Assembly: GCF_027580225.2 (NCBI RefSeq)
Contig: NC_073356.2
Coordinates: 10,183,001-10,247,000 of the forward strand
Length of the DNA: 64,000 bases
Source of the DNA: Misgurnus anguillicaudatus
Lineage: Eukaryota; Chordata; Actinopteri; Cypriniformes; Cobitidae
Direction of reading: 5' to 3'
Positions 23,297-34,429 of this stretch are shown here, piece by piece. Positions within the stretch are counted from its first letter, which is position 1. Each line of letters starts with the position of its first letter. Made by a program: the position numbers and the translations under genes. Under the pieces are notes generated by a model. The model ran no database searches and was not told the DNA's origin. It worked only from the letters and a program-made list of their open reading frames with translations.

Positions 23297-23516
23297 TATT
23301 ACTGACATGTGAAATCACCTAAACAAACACGCCCCTACCCCAATAGAATCAGGACCTTCTTTTGATAGACCCGTCCAACACATACGCAACCCAGGCAACA
23401 ATGTCATTTATTAAACACGCACCTGATTAGCTGATTAGCTACAAGTGTGTTTTGGTTGTTGGCCTGACTCCCTTTCCAAAGCGTTTTCAGAAATCATGCA
23501 ATCCGCCTTTACAATT

Positions 23517-25339
23517 GTGATCCAGGACCTTCGTGGCCACCATTTTATATTTTCAAACTTGACCAGGCTCGACAAATCACATCCCACGCAAAGAACTGTG
23601 GGACAAGCCGATGAAAGTATCTTAAGAGTCAAACATTGGATTTGGATGTTTATGCCTTCCTCGGAAGGCAGTGTTTTAGAGACAGACGCAGCCTATCTTT
23701 TCAATTCTTATAATGGCTTATGATGACTCATCATTTTGTCTTGACCTTGCGCCTCTTCTACCTGCACTCTTTATAAATCTAAACCTTTGAGCAGGCATGC
23801 TAGGAATGAAGATTGGGAACAATGAACACACAGTAACGCTTTGAAGATTCAGACAAGGTTTTTTAACATTTAACCTTGTCTTTTCTTTCTTTATTTCTTT
23901 TAACCTAACTTTTTAAGAAGCAATACTCATGAAAGGGCAAAAAATATATATCTTTTTTAAATAATAATAAAAAATAATAGAGAAGCAGATCCTCTTGAGT
24001 GCAGGAGAGCTGATTGGCAGCAGGTAAATTGTCTGTGGGTCTGCCAACTCTTGGATCTGGTGGAATGCAGGTGGATGAAATTTGACTTGAGGCCGATCGG
24101 ATTACATCCCTCATTCCAGTATGGCAATATCCCAGCAAATCAAGAACAATTGCAGATTTGACTGTTAAATTTAGCAAAATGTTCTCACTCTTTTTGTATT
24201 CCTGAGAACAGCAAGTACAGCTGGTTTTGAGTTACCGTATCAATGATGTAATGCATTAACCAGCCTCTTTGTAGGTCCACCTTCAACCACAAGAGGGCAG
24301 TGTGGAGCAAAATGCTTATCTTCCTCATCAGTGTCTGTATGTCATTACAAGATAATGACATTATATTTAGGGAAAGTCATATGGAATCTACTTCCATTGC
24401 TTAAAATTGCATATATTGCATTTTTTTGTTCACGTGTGTTAAACAAAGATTTTTTAATAGAGTATAGTGTTAAATGTAATGACATGGAAATAGACACAGT
24501 TATGTATTGGCTCACATACACATGCTTACTCATGCACAGATGGAGGTCTTGCTTATTTTAGTTTCTAGAGGTGCAGGAAAATCAAGTTCACCTTGACAAC
24601 AGTGTCCATTAACACCTCAAACTCTGCCAACTCATTTTAATGATTTAAATTGTATGACTAGCAGTGAGATGCATGATTTCTGGTGGTTAAATTAAGGGTA
24701 CAACAAATGAAGGTTACATTATAAGTATGGTCACTGATAAAGATTGTGAAAACACATAGTGGAGCGAATACAAAAGGTTTTGTGGTGATGGTTTTGTAAC
24801 TCTAGTACTGTATGTTAGTGTGCACACTGTATCACATTCAGAGCTGCACGTGTATGCTATAAAATACGTCATGCGTGTGATGGAGCTAATAAGGAGAATA
24901 AATAACCATAAAAATCCATATAGTAGCCAGTAATGAAGTTTCTACCTGCAATTTCCTTTTTATTAGATCATGAGACTTTAGCATGGATTTCACAGACAGG
25001 GTTACATGTGTTTATATTATGGATATTTAAATAGCTGAACTATTGGGCAGAGAGGATATGTGTATCTCCACCAGAGGTCATGTTTCATATTGTATGCTTT
25101 TCACAATTTTGCATTAACATGTAATCAAACTGTAAAATAATGATTATTGGGCATGCTGTCTGATTTTTAGCCCAAACCTACCCACCCTGCTTAACTGGGT
25201 TAGATAAACCAGCAGAGAGTGAGACAATGGGATGGAGGAGGGATGCTCCAAAACAAACTATATGTAGAGATGTTTTTGCGCTGATTGTTTGGATTACAAC
25301 CAGCCAGATCTCACAAAAGTTTTTATGTATTTTACAGGT
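23517..25339. other. Gene-free intron stretch
   Basis: No gene, RNA gene or complete transposon recognised. 24277-24303 (ccaccttcaaccacaagagggcagtg) is a short motif seen in many fish repeats. Confidence 0.45.
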
Positions 25340-25379
25340 TGGCTTATTTGTACAAATTGAATTGAATTGAATGTGTACA

Positions 25380-27545
25380 AATAAGTATGATTATTATAAA
25401 AATAACAATGAAACCCCAACGTCACAGGGGCGAAAGTAAATTGTACAAAAACGTACGATTATAATAAAAAGACTAAAATAATAAAACCCCACCCATTAAG
25501 GCAGGGTGCATGATCTCTGAAAGCCAATGTTGACATTTGAAATCACCTAAACAAACATGCCCCTACCCCAATAGAATCTGGACCTTCTTTGATAGACCCG
25601 CCCCACACATACGCAACCCAGGGCTGCGTTCAGCGCCGGCAAAACGTTGCGAAATGTTTTTTTTTTTACAGAAACGGTGATGCATTGAACAGTTCTGATG
25701 ATGCAAGAGTTGCAACTACGGTAGCTGAGAAGGCCATTCTTTGTGTTCATTTTTAAATGTTTCTAGAGCCTGATGAAATTGTTATAAATATGTGTTAAAA
25801 GCAACGATGTTGGTAAGTAGACACGCCCCTTACTGCTGATTGGCTACATGTGTGTTTTGGTAGTTTGCCCAACTCCCTTTTCCAAAGTGTTTTTCAAAAA
25901 TCATGCACCCCGCATTTAACCCTAACATCACAGGGGTGAAAGTAAATCGTACAAAAATGTACAAAAAAACAGCAATGAAACCCCACCCCTAACCCCAAAG
26001 TCACAGGGGCAAAAGTAAATCGTATAAATATGTACGATTATTATAAAAAACAACAACAATAAAACCCCATCCCTAACCCCAACGTCACAGGGGCTAAAGT
26101 AAATCGTATAAATACATACAATTATTGTAAAAAAAAAAAAAAAAAACGAATGAAACCCCACCTTTAACCCCAACGTCACAGGGGTGAAAAGTAAATCATA
26201 CAAAAATGTACAATTATTATAAAAAACAGCAATGAAACTCCACCCCTAACCCCAAAATCACAGGGGCAAAAGCAAATCGTATAAATATGTACCATTATTA
26301 TAAAAAAACAATGAAACTCCACCCCTAACCCCAAAGTCACAGGGGTGAAAGTAAATCATACAAAAATGAACAATTATTATAAAAAACAACAATGAAACCC
26401 CACCCCTAACCCCAAAATCACAGGGGCAAAAGCAAATCGTATAAATATGTACCATTATTATAAAAAAACAATGAAACTCCACCCCTAACCCCAAAGTCAC
26501 AGGGGTGAAAGTAAATCATACAAAAATGAACAATTATTATAAAAAACAACAATGAAACCCCACCCCTAACCCCAAAGTCACAGGGGCTAAAGTAAATCGT
26601 ATAAATACGTACGATTATTATAAAAAACAACAACAATAAAATCCCATCCCTAACCCCAAAGTCACAGGGGCAAAAGTAAATCGTATAAATACATACAATT
26701 ATTGTAAAAAAACAAACAAACAATGAAACCCCACCCTAACCCCAAAGTCACAGGGGCAAAAGTAAATTGTATGAATATGTACGATTATTATAAAAAACAA
26801 CAACAATGAAACCCCACCCCTAACCCCAACGTCACAGGGGCTAAAGTAAATCGTACAAAAATGAACAATTATTATTAAAAAAAAAACAATGAAACCCCAC
26901 CCCTAACCCCAAAGTCACAGGGGCTAAAGTAAATAGTATAAATACGTACGATTATTATAAAAAAACAATGAAACCCCACCCCTAACCCCAACTTCATAGG
27001 GTTGAAAGTAAATCGTACAAAAATGAACAATTATTATAAAAAAAAAAACAATGAAACCTCAACTTTAACCCCAACGTCACAGGGGCTAAAGTAAATAGTA
27101 TAAATACGTACGATAATTATAAAAAAAACAATGAAACCCCACCTTTAACCCCAACGTCACAGGGGTGAAAGTAAATCGTATAAATACGTACCATTATTAT
27201 AAAAACAACAACAATGAAACCCCACCCCTAACCCCAACGTCACAAAGGCAAAAGTAAATCGTATAAATACATACAATTATTATAAAAAAACAGCAATGAA
27301 ACCCCACCCTAACCCCAAAGTCACAGGGGCAAAAGTAAATCGTATAAATATGTACAATTATTATAAAAAACAACAACAATGAAAGCCCAACCCCAAAGTC
27401 ACAAGGGCAAAAGTAAATCATATACATACATACATACGATTATTATTAAAAAACAATAATGAAACCCAAACCTTAACCCCAACGTCACAGGGGCGCAAGT
27501 AAATCGTACAAAAATGAAAGATGGCAAAACAGTGGCAAATGAAAT
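25380..27545. repeat. Minisatellite, about 20 units of 75-95 bp
   Basis: Tandem units with the core AACCCCAA(C/A)GTCACAGGGG, then a (G/A)TAAATCGTA..AA.A(T/C)GTAC..ATTATTATAAAAAA block, then CAATGAAACCCCACCCCT. I count 20 CACAGGG-type cores from 25930 to 27486 plus one at 25421. The first unit is cut off from the rest by a TTAA MITE (25500-25915). Long open frames on the minus strand (FCPCDFGVRGGVSL repeats) are by-products of the repeat and not genes. Confidence 0.93.
25500..25915. mobile_element. TTAA MITE inserted into the minisatellite
   Basis: TTAA at 25496-25499 and 25916-25919. Termini GGCAGGGTGCATGAT and ATCATGCACCCCGC. Array sequence is continuous across it (ACCCCACCCA-TTAA-CCCTAACATCAC). 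It carries its own 180-bp interruption (about 25621-25801, ggctgcgttcagcgccgg...) relative to the sister copies. Confidence 0.85.
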
Positions 27546-28156
27546 CGTATAAATACATACCATGTCATTCTTAATCAAATATAAACTAAATCTTACATAT
27601 TTACAGTGTGAGATACAATTTAGGGCAGTATCATTTTAGGTATTTTTCAATTTCACATAGTTTGACATACTTTATGGTTTCATGCTATGCTTAATATTAC
27701 TATACCTTTAGGGCATCACATACCTGTCAGTTAAAATTCCTCTCTTCAGATCACAAACCTCCATTGCTCGTCCCAGGGCACAGTCGCAGGTTTCATTGAA
27801 GAAGACTAAACCCACAGAATTCAGATGAGCTGAACTGAATGGCAGGGGTGATAGCGATTTAGAAAGCCTCTCTGAGCTTAATGCATTGAGCAATATAAGA
27901 GTGACATCAATTTATAAAGATTTTATGGCTAATGGCAATATTAGCCATTAGCCTGTGATGAAATCATCTGAAAGCTTTTTGCGGTATACTCCCCGTTGTG
28001 TCTGTAAATTGATGTATGCTTGTATTAGACAAACCTGCTGTGTAATGTATCTTTAGAACTGGATTTGGTCTATGGTAAAATGTTAAAGTGGTTACGCTTT
28101 TGTGTTAGTATGTTTAAGGATATCTTTAAGGTGCGATGGTGATGGTTTCACTGTAG
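27546..28156. other. Gene-free intron stretch
   Basis: AT-rich, single-copy-looking, nothing recognised. Confidence 0.45.
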
Positions 28157-29286
28157 GGTAGCCATACATGCCATTTTCGCCAGACGCGTCCCGGGCAGGA
28201 TTTCGGGTGCGGCCTCCGGAAGTCGCATTGGTCGACCGCATACGTCATCGAGGTTCTCACATTTCAGTTAAAACATTATAAAATTAAGATTTAATTCCCT
28301 TAAAGGATTAGTACATTTTCTTTAAAAAAATCCAGATTATTTACTCACCACCATGTCATCCAAAATGTTGAAGTATTTCTTTGTTCAGTCAAAAAGATAT
28401 TATGTTTTTTGAGGAAAACATTCCAGGATTTTTCTCATTTTAATTGACTTTAATGGACCCCAAACATAAAACAGTTTAAAATTGCATTTTCAACTCATTT
28501 TAAAGGACTCTAAACGATCCCAAACGAGGCATAAGGGTCTTATCTAGCGAAACGATTGTCATTTTTACAAGAAAAATAAAAAAGATGCACTTTTAAACTA
28601 CAAATTCTTGTTTATCTTCGGTCCTGTGACGCACCAGCGTAACCTCACGCAATTGCGTAATGCCGTGGAAAGCTCACGTGTTACATATATGAAACGCACA
28701 TTTGCGGACCATTTTAAACAATAAACTGACACAAAGGCATTAATTCGTATCATTCCACATACAACAATGTCTGAATGGTCCTCTTTCTCTACACTTGTAA
28801 ACATGGGGCGTAGTTTTGCATACGTCATCCGTGACCTTTCGCCATGATGACGTATTACGTGAGGTCGCTCTGGCGCATCACAGGAAGGATATAGACGATA
28901 AGTTGTAGTAGTTTAAAAGTGCATATTTTTTATTTTTCTTGTCAAAAATGACAATCATATTGCTAGATAAGACCCTTATGCCTCGTTTGAGATCGTTCAG
29001 AGTCCTTTAAAACTCCATTGAAACTGAACAAGGAGAGACATCAACATTTTGGATGACATGGTGGTGAGTAAATTATCTGGATTTTTTTAAAGAAAATAGC
29101 TTAATCCTTTAAGACATACAATCGTTATAGTTTTATTCTTAACTTAAAACGTAACGGTTGTTTTTTTTAATTAGAACCTGAAATATTAAACCTTGATGAT
29201 GTATGCGGTCGACCAATGCGACATCCGGAGGACGCACCCGAAATCCTGGCCAGGCTGTGTCAGGCAAAAAGTGCACATATGGCCCC
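28157..29286. mobile_element. Long-TIR element hosting a palindromic TTAA element
   Basis: Outer arms of about 95 bases share AGGATTTCGGGTGCG, CCTCCGG and TCGCATTGGTCGACCGCATA (28196-28250) and the inverted copy at 29199-29250. The element at 28304-29108 sits between them. Confidence 0.75.
28304..29108. mobile_element. TTAA-flanked palindromic element (AGGATTAG)
   Basis: TTAA at 28300-28303 and 29109-29112. Arms match far inward: TCCAGATTATTTACTCACCA at 28331 and its complement near 29064-29085; also the ATAAGGGTCTTATCTAGC segment at 28531 and its complement at 28963-28985. Nearly the whole 805 bases folds back. Non-coding. Confidence 0.8.
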
Positions 29287-29379
29287 CCCTTTTGACTGTG
29301 TGGTAGTTGAGAACGGTTTGTTGTGATATAGGGCTAAACTCAGTAGTGAGAAACAGATGATGTAATGTAGATAGTGTTT

Positions 29380-29595
29380 CTAGGAGTGTCTGGGAAGAGA
29401 GTGTCAGTCTTGTAACCCCAGAGTTGCCGGTTCATGACCGGTGGGGTGCGACTGTGGTGCCCTTGATCAAGGCACCTTAACCCCAATTGCTCCCGAGTGC
29501 TGCAGAGATAGTCTGCTCCAGGTGATTGTGTGTTCACCACTTTCAATATGTGTGTTTACTATTCACTGGATGGGTTAAATGCAGAGGTCAAAGGG
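29380..29595 (+). mobile_element. tRNA-derived SINE-like element
   Basis: Body GTGCCCTTGATCAAGGCACC, ACCCCAATTGCTCCCGAGTG, then CACTGGATGGGTTAAATGCA and AGAGGTCAAA matches a SINE body I recognise from many fish genomes. Upstream, GCCGGTTCATGACCGG resembles a decayed B box. Followed at 29590-29673 by the end of the GGGGC(A/G)GTTTC repeat family. Confidence 0.7.
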
Positions 29596-29673
29596 CACTG
29601 ATGTATTTTGAGATATGTCATGTTTATTTTAGTATAGGACTAGTCTAATCCCTGTTCGGGAAACCGCCACTAT

Positions 29674-30479
29674 ATGTCTAAAACCTTTTGATTGCCATTA
29701 AAGTGAAATTACTGAACCTAAACATAAGAGCCTGCTAAAAAATGCATGAGTCAGGGCCATTGTTTATCTAGATATAAATTCAATTTAAACCTTTGATTAC
29801 AAATTATTCAAATGTTTCATGTTGTTTATTGTATATTGGAGTACAGTTAGAGTAGCTGTAATGGCCTGATATCCTGCTCATCGGTTATGCACTTCACGCT
29901 ATAGATCTGAGTCAAATGAAATATCAGGTTACATGATAGAGAAACAGTGAAAGACAAAGTGAAAGACAGTAAGCTGAGGGGACAAACACAAGACTGTGAC
30001 ACCAGAGCACTGCATGAACCTCATTTCAGGACTATAAAGCACATTTTCAACTCCAGTTTTCATTATCATAATGCAATACAAAGCTAAATTCCATTACCGT
30101 AATGCACAGCAAATCTCATTCTCCTGTCAAATTTGTTTATTATTAAAAAAAATCTGTATAACTTTGACTTATTTTGACTTATGGGGTGAAATATAATATC
30201 TATAGACAGATTGCATGAGACTAACTGGCCTTCAGTTTAACAAAACATTTCTCAGATGGCGTCCTTGGGAATCAGTGTATGAAGAGCGAAGAAATAAAAG
30301 CAGGCAGTCGTGTAAACTGACGTATGGAGCCTCGAAGGCAAAGCTATAAAGAGACAATTGCTGATCAACTCACTGCAGTTAAACCGCAGGCAGTAAACAT
30401 GTGAGAGTGCTTTAAAATGTGTGGACACAAGCAAGCCGATATCCGTCCTTCCTCATGTTCTTACTGCTGGGAGTGAGCT
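29674..30479. other. Gene-free intron stretch before exon B
   Basis: AT-rich; no coding, RNA or transposon signal recognised. Confidence 0.45.
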
Positions 30480-30721
30480 GTGACTGATGGTGTTTGTGAA
30501 TCAGAGAGGCGAGGAGGGAGGGTCTCATACACACATACTCGCGCGCTGCACACACGCACTGGATCGCAAGAGCATCTGAGAGCAGGACATCTCTGTCCGT
30601 GCTGTGACAGCTAAAAAGAGGGATTTAAATGCACCGGATAAAGTAAGAAGGTGAAGGTCCACATGTGGAACACGTGCATGTTTTGGGATTGTGGAAACCG
30701 GTGGGGGCTGAGACTAATGCC
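30480..30721 (+). promoter_or_regulatory. Candidate promoter and 5' UTR of nhsl3 exon B
   Basis: GC- and GA-richer than the AT-rich surroundings, with several CpGs (gcgcgctgcacacacgcac near 30541) and no recognisable transposon. It leads directly to the exon B ATG with no acceptor-like site, so transcription probably starts here. It holds a 5-codon upstream ORF (ATG at 30629) and an ATG at 30663 in another frame that overlaps the main start. Confidence 0.45.
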
Positions 30722-30830
30722 ATGGGGAACTCCAACAGTAAGAAGAACCAGGCGAGCCGTAACAACACTCACCAAACTAGAAAAGTAAAGTCCATTTGGT
30801 CCTTTAAACATGTGGATATATTCAAAGCAG
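30722..30830 (+). CDS. nhsl3: nhsl3 alternative first coding exon B (N-myristoylation start)
   Basis: Second alternative first exon: 36 codons plus one base from an ATG at 30722 (G at -3 and G at +4, a strong context). It begins MGNSNSKKNQASR and ends FKHVDIFKA before the donor gtaagg at 30831, again in phase 1. MGNSNS fits the N-myristoyltransferase consensus (Gly2, Ser6), followed by Lys7 and Lys8 and more basic residues to about position 23. A myristate plus a basic patch typically directs proteins to the inner plasma membrane; that targeting is inferred. The roughly 240 bases upstream have no in-frame ATG. They do contain a short upstream ORF and an out-of-frame ATG at 30663 whose frame runs over this start. 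GC- and GA-rich sequence from about 30480 looks like a 5' UTR or promoter region. Confidence 0.8.
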
Positions 30831-31505
30831 GTAAGGAAATATTACGAAATTACAAGTTGTATATTTGTGACCAAGTGTATGAAATATGTCTATTATACAC
30901 TAATTATGTCTAAAAGAGAAGAACTGTATGATACTTTCGTTTTGTTGATATCTGTTTTTGGTACTGTGGGAATTCAGAGAGCTTGTGAATGTGTGTCCCA
31001 GTTTTTGTCGATGTGGGAGGGAAAGTATCCAGGTGTTTCATAGCTTCCTCTGTTCTTTTAAAGACTGGGAGGTATGGGTGTGTTACTAGAATGGGAAAAT
31101 GCAGTAAAACTGTCCTGGGTCCTTCATTTATGACTTGCTTTCCTCTTTTCTAGTGAAGTAATAAACAGGTTCATGCCATAAATACCCAACCATCACAGCT
31201 CTATTATTAAGCTATCAGACTTGTAAGCAACCTCTCATTTCCAGAGCACATTATAGATACAACCTGGGGGGGGGGTATTTATGTGCAGATAAATACTGTA
31301 GAAGAGTATCAACATGATTTTGTGAGATAGCTTTACCGTTTCCTGCCATATAAAATCACAAGGGAACATACCAGAGAGCTGAGACGCTCATTCAAACAGA
31401 AAATGAAATCAAAAGTGCAATTCTGAGGGAGACGCATGTTTGACTTCCAAAAAAACTTTCATCTCTGTATCGGTTGTGTCTTAATGAAATACAAGAGATC
31501 TGTAC
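30831..31505. other. Intron sequence after exon B
   Basis: Frames that start in exon B run on to about 30913 only. A (G)10 run lies at 31266. Nothing else is recognised. Confidence 0.4.
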
Positions 31506-31509
31506 TTAA

Positions 31510-31753
31510 AGGCGGATTGCATGATTTCTAAAAAAAAAAACGCTTTGGGAAAGGGAGTCAGGTCGACTACCAAAACACACTTGTAGCCAATAAGCAGTAA
31601 GGTGCGTGTCTACTAAAAGATATCATTGCCTGGGTTGCGTATGTGTGGGGCGGGTCTATCAAATGAAGGTCCAGATTCTATTGGGGCAGGGGCGTGTTTG
31701 TTTAGGTGATTTCAAATGTCAACATTGGCTTTCAATGATCATGGACCCTGCCT
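31510..31753. mobile_element. TTAA MITE (AGGCGGATTGCATGAT), intact-looking copy
   Basis: TTAA 31506-31509 and 31754-31757, termini AGGCGGATTGCATGATT and GATCATGGACCCTGCCT. 244 bases without interruption, the reference copy for the family split at 22828 and 25500. Confidence 0.85.
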
Positions 31754-31757
31754 TTAA

Positions 31758-32518
31758 AGGGATAGTTTGCCAAAAAAAATATTCTGTCATTATTAACTCA
31801 CTCTCAAGTTGTATAAATGTCTTTGTTTTGCTGAACACAAATAAGTATTTAAAGAAAGTTTGTAACCAAGTAGATCTGGGGAAACATTGACTTCAGTAGT
31901 AGAAAAACAATATAACTATGGTGCCCCATATTTGTTTGATTATTAACCCTTTCCCTGCCAGCATTTTTTTTTAAAAGTTGCCAGCCAGCGCCAGCATTTT
32001 TCATGGTTTTCACAAAAGTTTAATGCCTTCCATAAAATGTTGTTCTTTAAATATATAAACAAACATCATATCAAATGATAGAACAGACCCTCTGCTTACA
32101 AACAAAAAACCCATTTCATCCTAACTTTAAGTTCTCTTTTTATCACCTCTCAAATATGGGTAGGTTTCTTCAAAAACACCCAATTTTTAAGCAAAAATCT
32201 GACTTTTGATAGAGATCAGATGCAGAGCGATCTTTAAAACATACACGGAGTTCTTTCTCGTTCACGTGAGGCACTACTTTCTGGTTGTATAAGTTGCAGA
32301 AGTGGATAATAGCGGTATTGCGGAAAGCCGGAAATTCTCGTCATTGGCAGGGAAGCGTTTTCTCTTAATTGACGAGTTATTTTGTCAATGGCGGGGAAAG
32401 AGTTAACATTCTTCAAAATATCTTCATTCGGTTTAGCAAAACAAAAAAAAATTATACAGGTTTGTAGGCAACTTGAAGGTACATAATTGATACATTTACT
32501 TTTTTGTAAACTATCCCT
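31758..32518. mobile_element. TTAA MITE (AGGGATAGTTTGCC family) split by another TTAA element
   Basis: Shares its left TTAA (31754-31757) with the previous MITE; right TTAA at 32519-32522. Termini AGGGATAGTTTGCC and AAACTATCCCT. A cyprinid-type repeat; a relative lies at 48186-48523. Split by the element at 31947-32402. Confidence 0.82.
31947..32402. mobile_element. TTAA MITE (CCCTTTCCCTGCC family), copy 1
   Basis: TTAA 31943-31946 and 32403-32406; ends CCCTTTCCCTGCCAGCA and TGGCGGGGAAAGAG. Internal blocks (GATCAGATGCAGAGCGATCT, AATTGACGAG) recur at 46018-46190, and looser ones at 34880-35275. Confidence 0.82.
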
Positions 32519-32522
32519 TTAA

Positions 32523-34429
32523 GAGGAAAGAAATTTTAAAATTCCCTATACATCCTATGCAATGTACCCTACTTGTGACCCCACGAGATGCTAAAGCATC
32601 AGCATCAAAATGTCTTAGCATCAGGGAATGTGGAAAGAGAAAATGAACTCAAGGCATTTACAGAAGCACCAAAAGTGATGTCTTATACAATAAAAGTTGT
32701 ACAATATTTGTCTTTAAATGCCTCCAAACCATCAAAATTTCAGGTGTATAGTACAAAATAATTTGGCAAAACAATATGCATATAAACAAAAAAGCTTACA
32801 GGTAATAAAGCATTGACTACAGTTATATCTTTTATTAATTTGTTGATCATATTTTGTGGTAATAATTTGTAGCATATTCCTGTATCTTTTTATAAACTTT
32901 GCCTGTGTGTGTTTTTTTTTTTTTTTTGCTAAGCTTTCTTAAATTTTTTTAAAGCTGAGCTTCAGTTTACATCCGAACACAACAATGCAACATGTATACA
33001 AAATGTTGAATGCATTTTTAATAAAATATTGAATAGAGCAAAGATGTCAATAGCTGAAAGTTGGACACCTTTAGCCACTACTGTACTGTATAAAAATTGT
33101 GTCTTATCGTTAGTTTTCCGTGTATTTATGCTTTTCTTGAAAGTAAAGTTATATTTCAAATGCTTCATGAGCACTTTTTTAATTATAAGTTAGAGAAAAC
33201 CAAACAGTTCATCCGTTTAAACGGGTTGTATTGAGGTGCTGTGCATGTCCATCTGGGATTGTCTTCTGCGCATAGTTTATTCATTCATAGTGCTGGGTTT
33301 ATTCAGAAGAGCTGAATCTGAATGCATTCCAGCATACCAGCCTATCTGCTTACGCGTGACTGAGCAAAATACACAACAGAGGGGTCAGACCCCGAGAGAA
33401 ATGGCGCTGTGTACGTGTGGCTAATGGTTGATATCAGGTTAAATATTAAAGGGAGAGAAATAAGTGCGTTCTTGTAACCGAACCCCACTTTGATGCAGCC
33501 AATGAATGCACCTTAACTGAGAAGAGGCTCTGATTCTGAATCAGTAATGGTAAAAAGATGGTGAGAAATCCAATAGTGGCAGATCTCTTTTGTAGTCACG
33601 TGAAAGATGATTTACACTTGGACATAACTCTCTGACATATTGGTTTTCCAATTGAACCCGGCTGCAGTGATCTCTACTGGGATTGGGGGAGGGTTGGGTT
33701 AACTGCTATCAGGAAACAGGAATTGAATAGGAAGGCTTTGGCGATATGATTTTTTTCTGCTAATACTCTATGTAGCCATGCACCTCAGATGAGATTTTTA
33801 GACCTTGCACAGTATCGCTTCTTTAGTTTTGCAACATGCTGAACACATTCCAGACTTAACAATGTGGCATATCTTTAGTAATAGTGTGTTCAACTCAGTG
33901 ATACTCAGTGATTGCATATGCAGGGAACAGTGTGGATTTATATCCTTAAAAAAAACTGTGTACAAAGACATTTTCTGCTATTCCTACATGCATTTGTAGA
34001 TATAAAAGTTGGGGAAGAATGAATAATACATCCAGAAGAATGGAAACATTCAATGCCCTTATTTGGGTTAGAGCAAAACACGCTTTTTTTCGTGTCTGTA
34101 CCTTAAAATGTAAATAAGCTACTGCTCCTCACTCCCTTACCAAAAGAGACAGTGAGCACTTTTAGTTAAAATAGATTTCCTGTGAATACAGATTGAAACA
34201 ATAGTATCTCACTCTTGAGATATGGCAGACATCCTACAACTCACTGAGGGTGGAAATTATGGTAATGCAAGAGTCAGTGGCCGTGGGCGGGGCTTATCAG
34301 TGTGACATCACAGTAAGATGAAAATTGTAAAACAGCATGTCTAACGAGACTGCTTTGGTTATTATATTGAACTGAACTGCGCCCTTGTACGATTGTCCCT
34401 CCTCCCAACTGCCCCAGAAGCACGCATTT
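32523..34429. other. Gene-free intron stretch
   Basis: A T-run at 32913-32929. About 34085-34325 (cttttttcgtgtctgtacct...ggggcttatcagtgtgacatcac) resembles a common fish repeat related to 42830-43208. No gene. Confidence 0.4.

Larger units (their letters stand above)
22828..23508. mobile_element. TTAA MITE (GGCAGGGT..CATGAT family) split by two MITEs
   Basis: Left end after TTAA (22824-22827): GGCAGGGTCCATGAT. Right end ATCATGCAATCCGCC followed by TTTAC, a decayed TTAA. It is interrupted inside gccaa|ctgacat by two adjacent TA-flanked elements, 22859-23011 and 23016-23296. Sister copies: 25500-25915 and 31510-31753. Confidence 0.75.

Noticed and set aside
25928..27427. Minus-strand open frames with repeated FCPCDFGVRGGVSL-like peptides
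   Set aside because: They are translations of the minisatellite units; frames start and stop within the array and have no gene context.
25380..27545. CRISPR-like array
   Set aside because: Units are contiguous and similar along their entire length, with no unique spacers, in a vertebrate genome.
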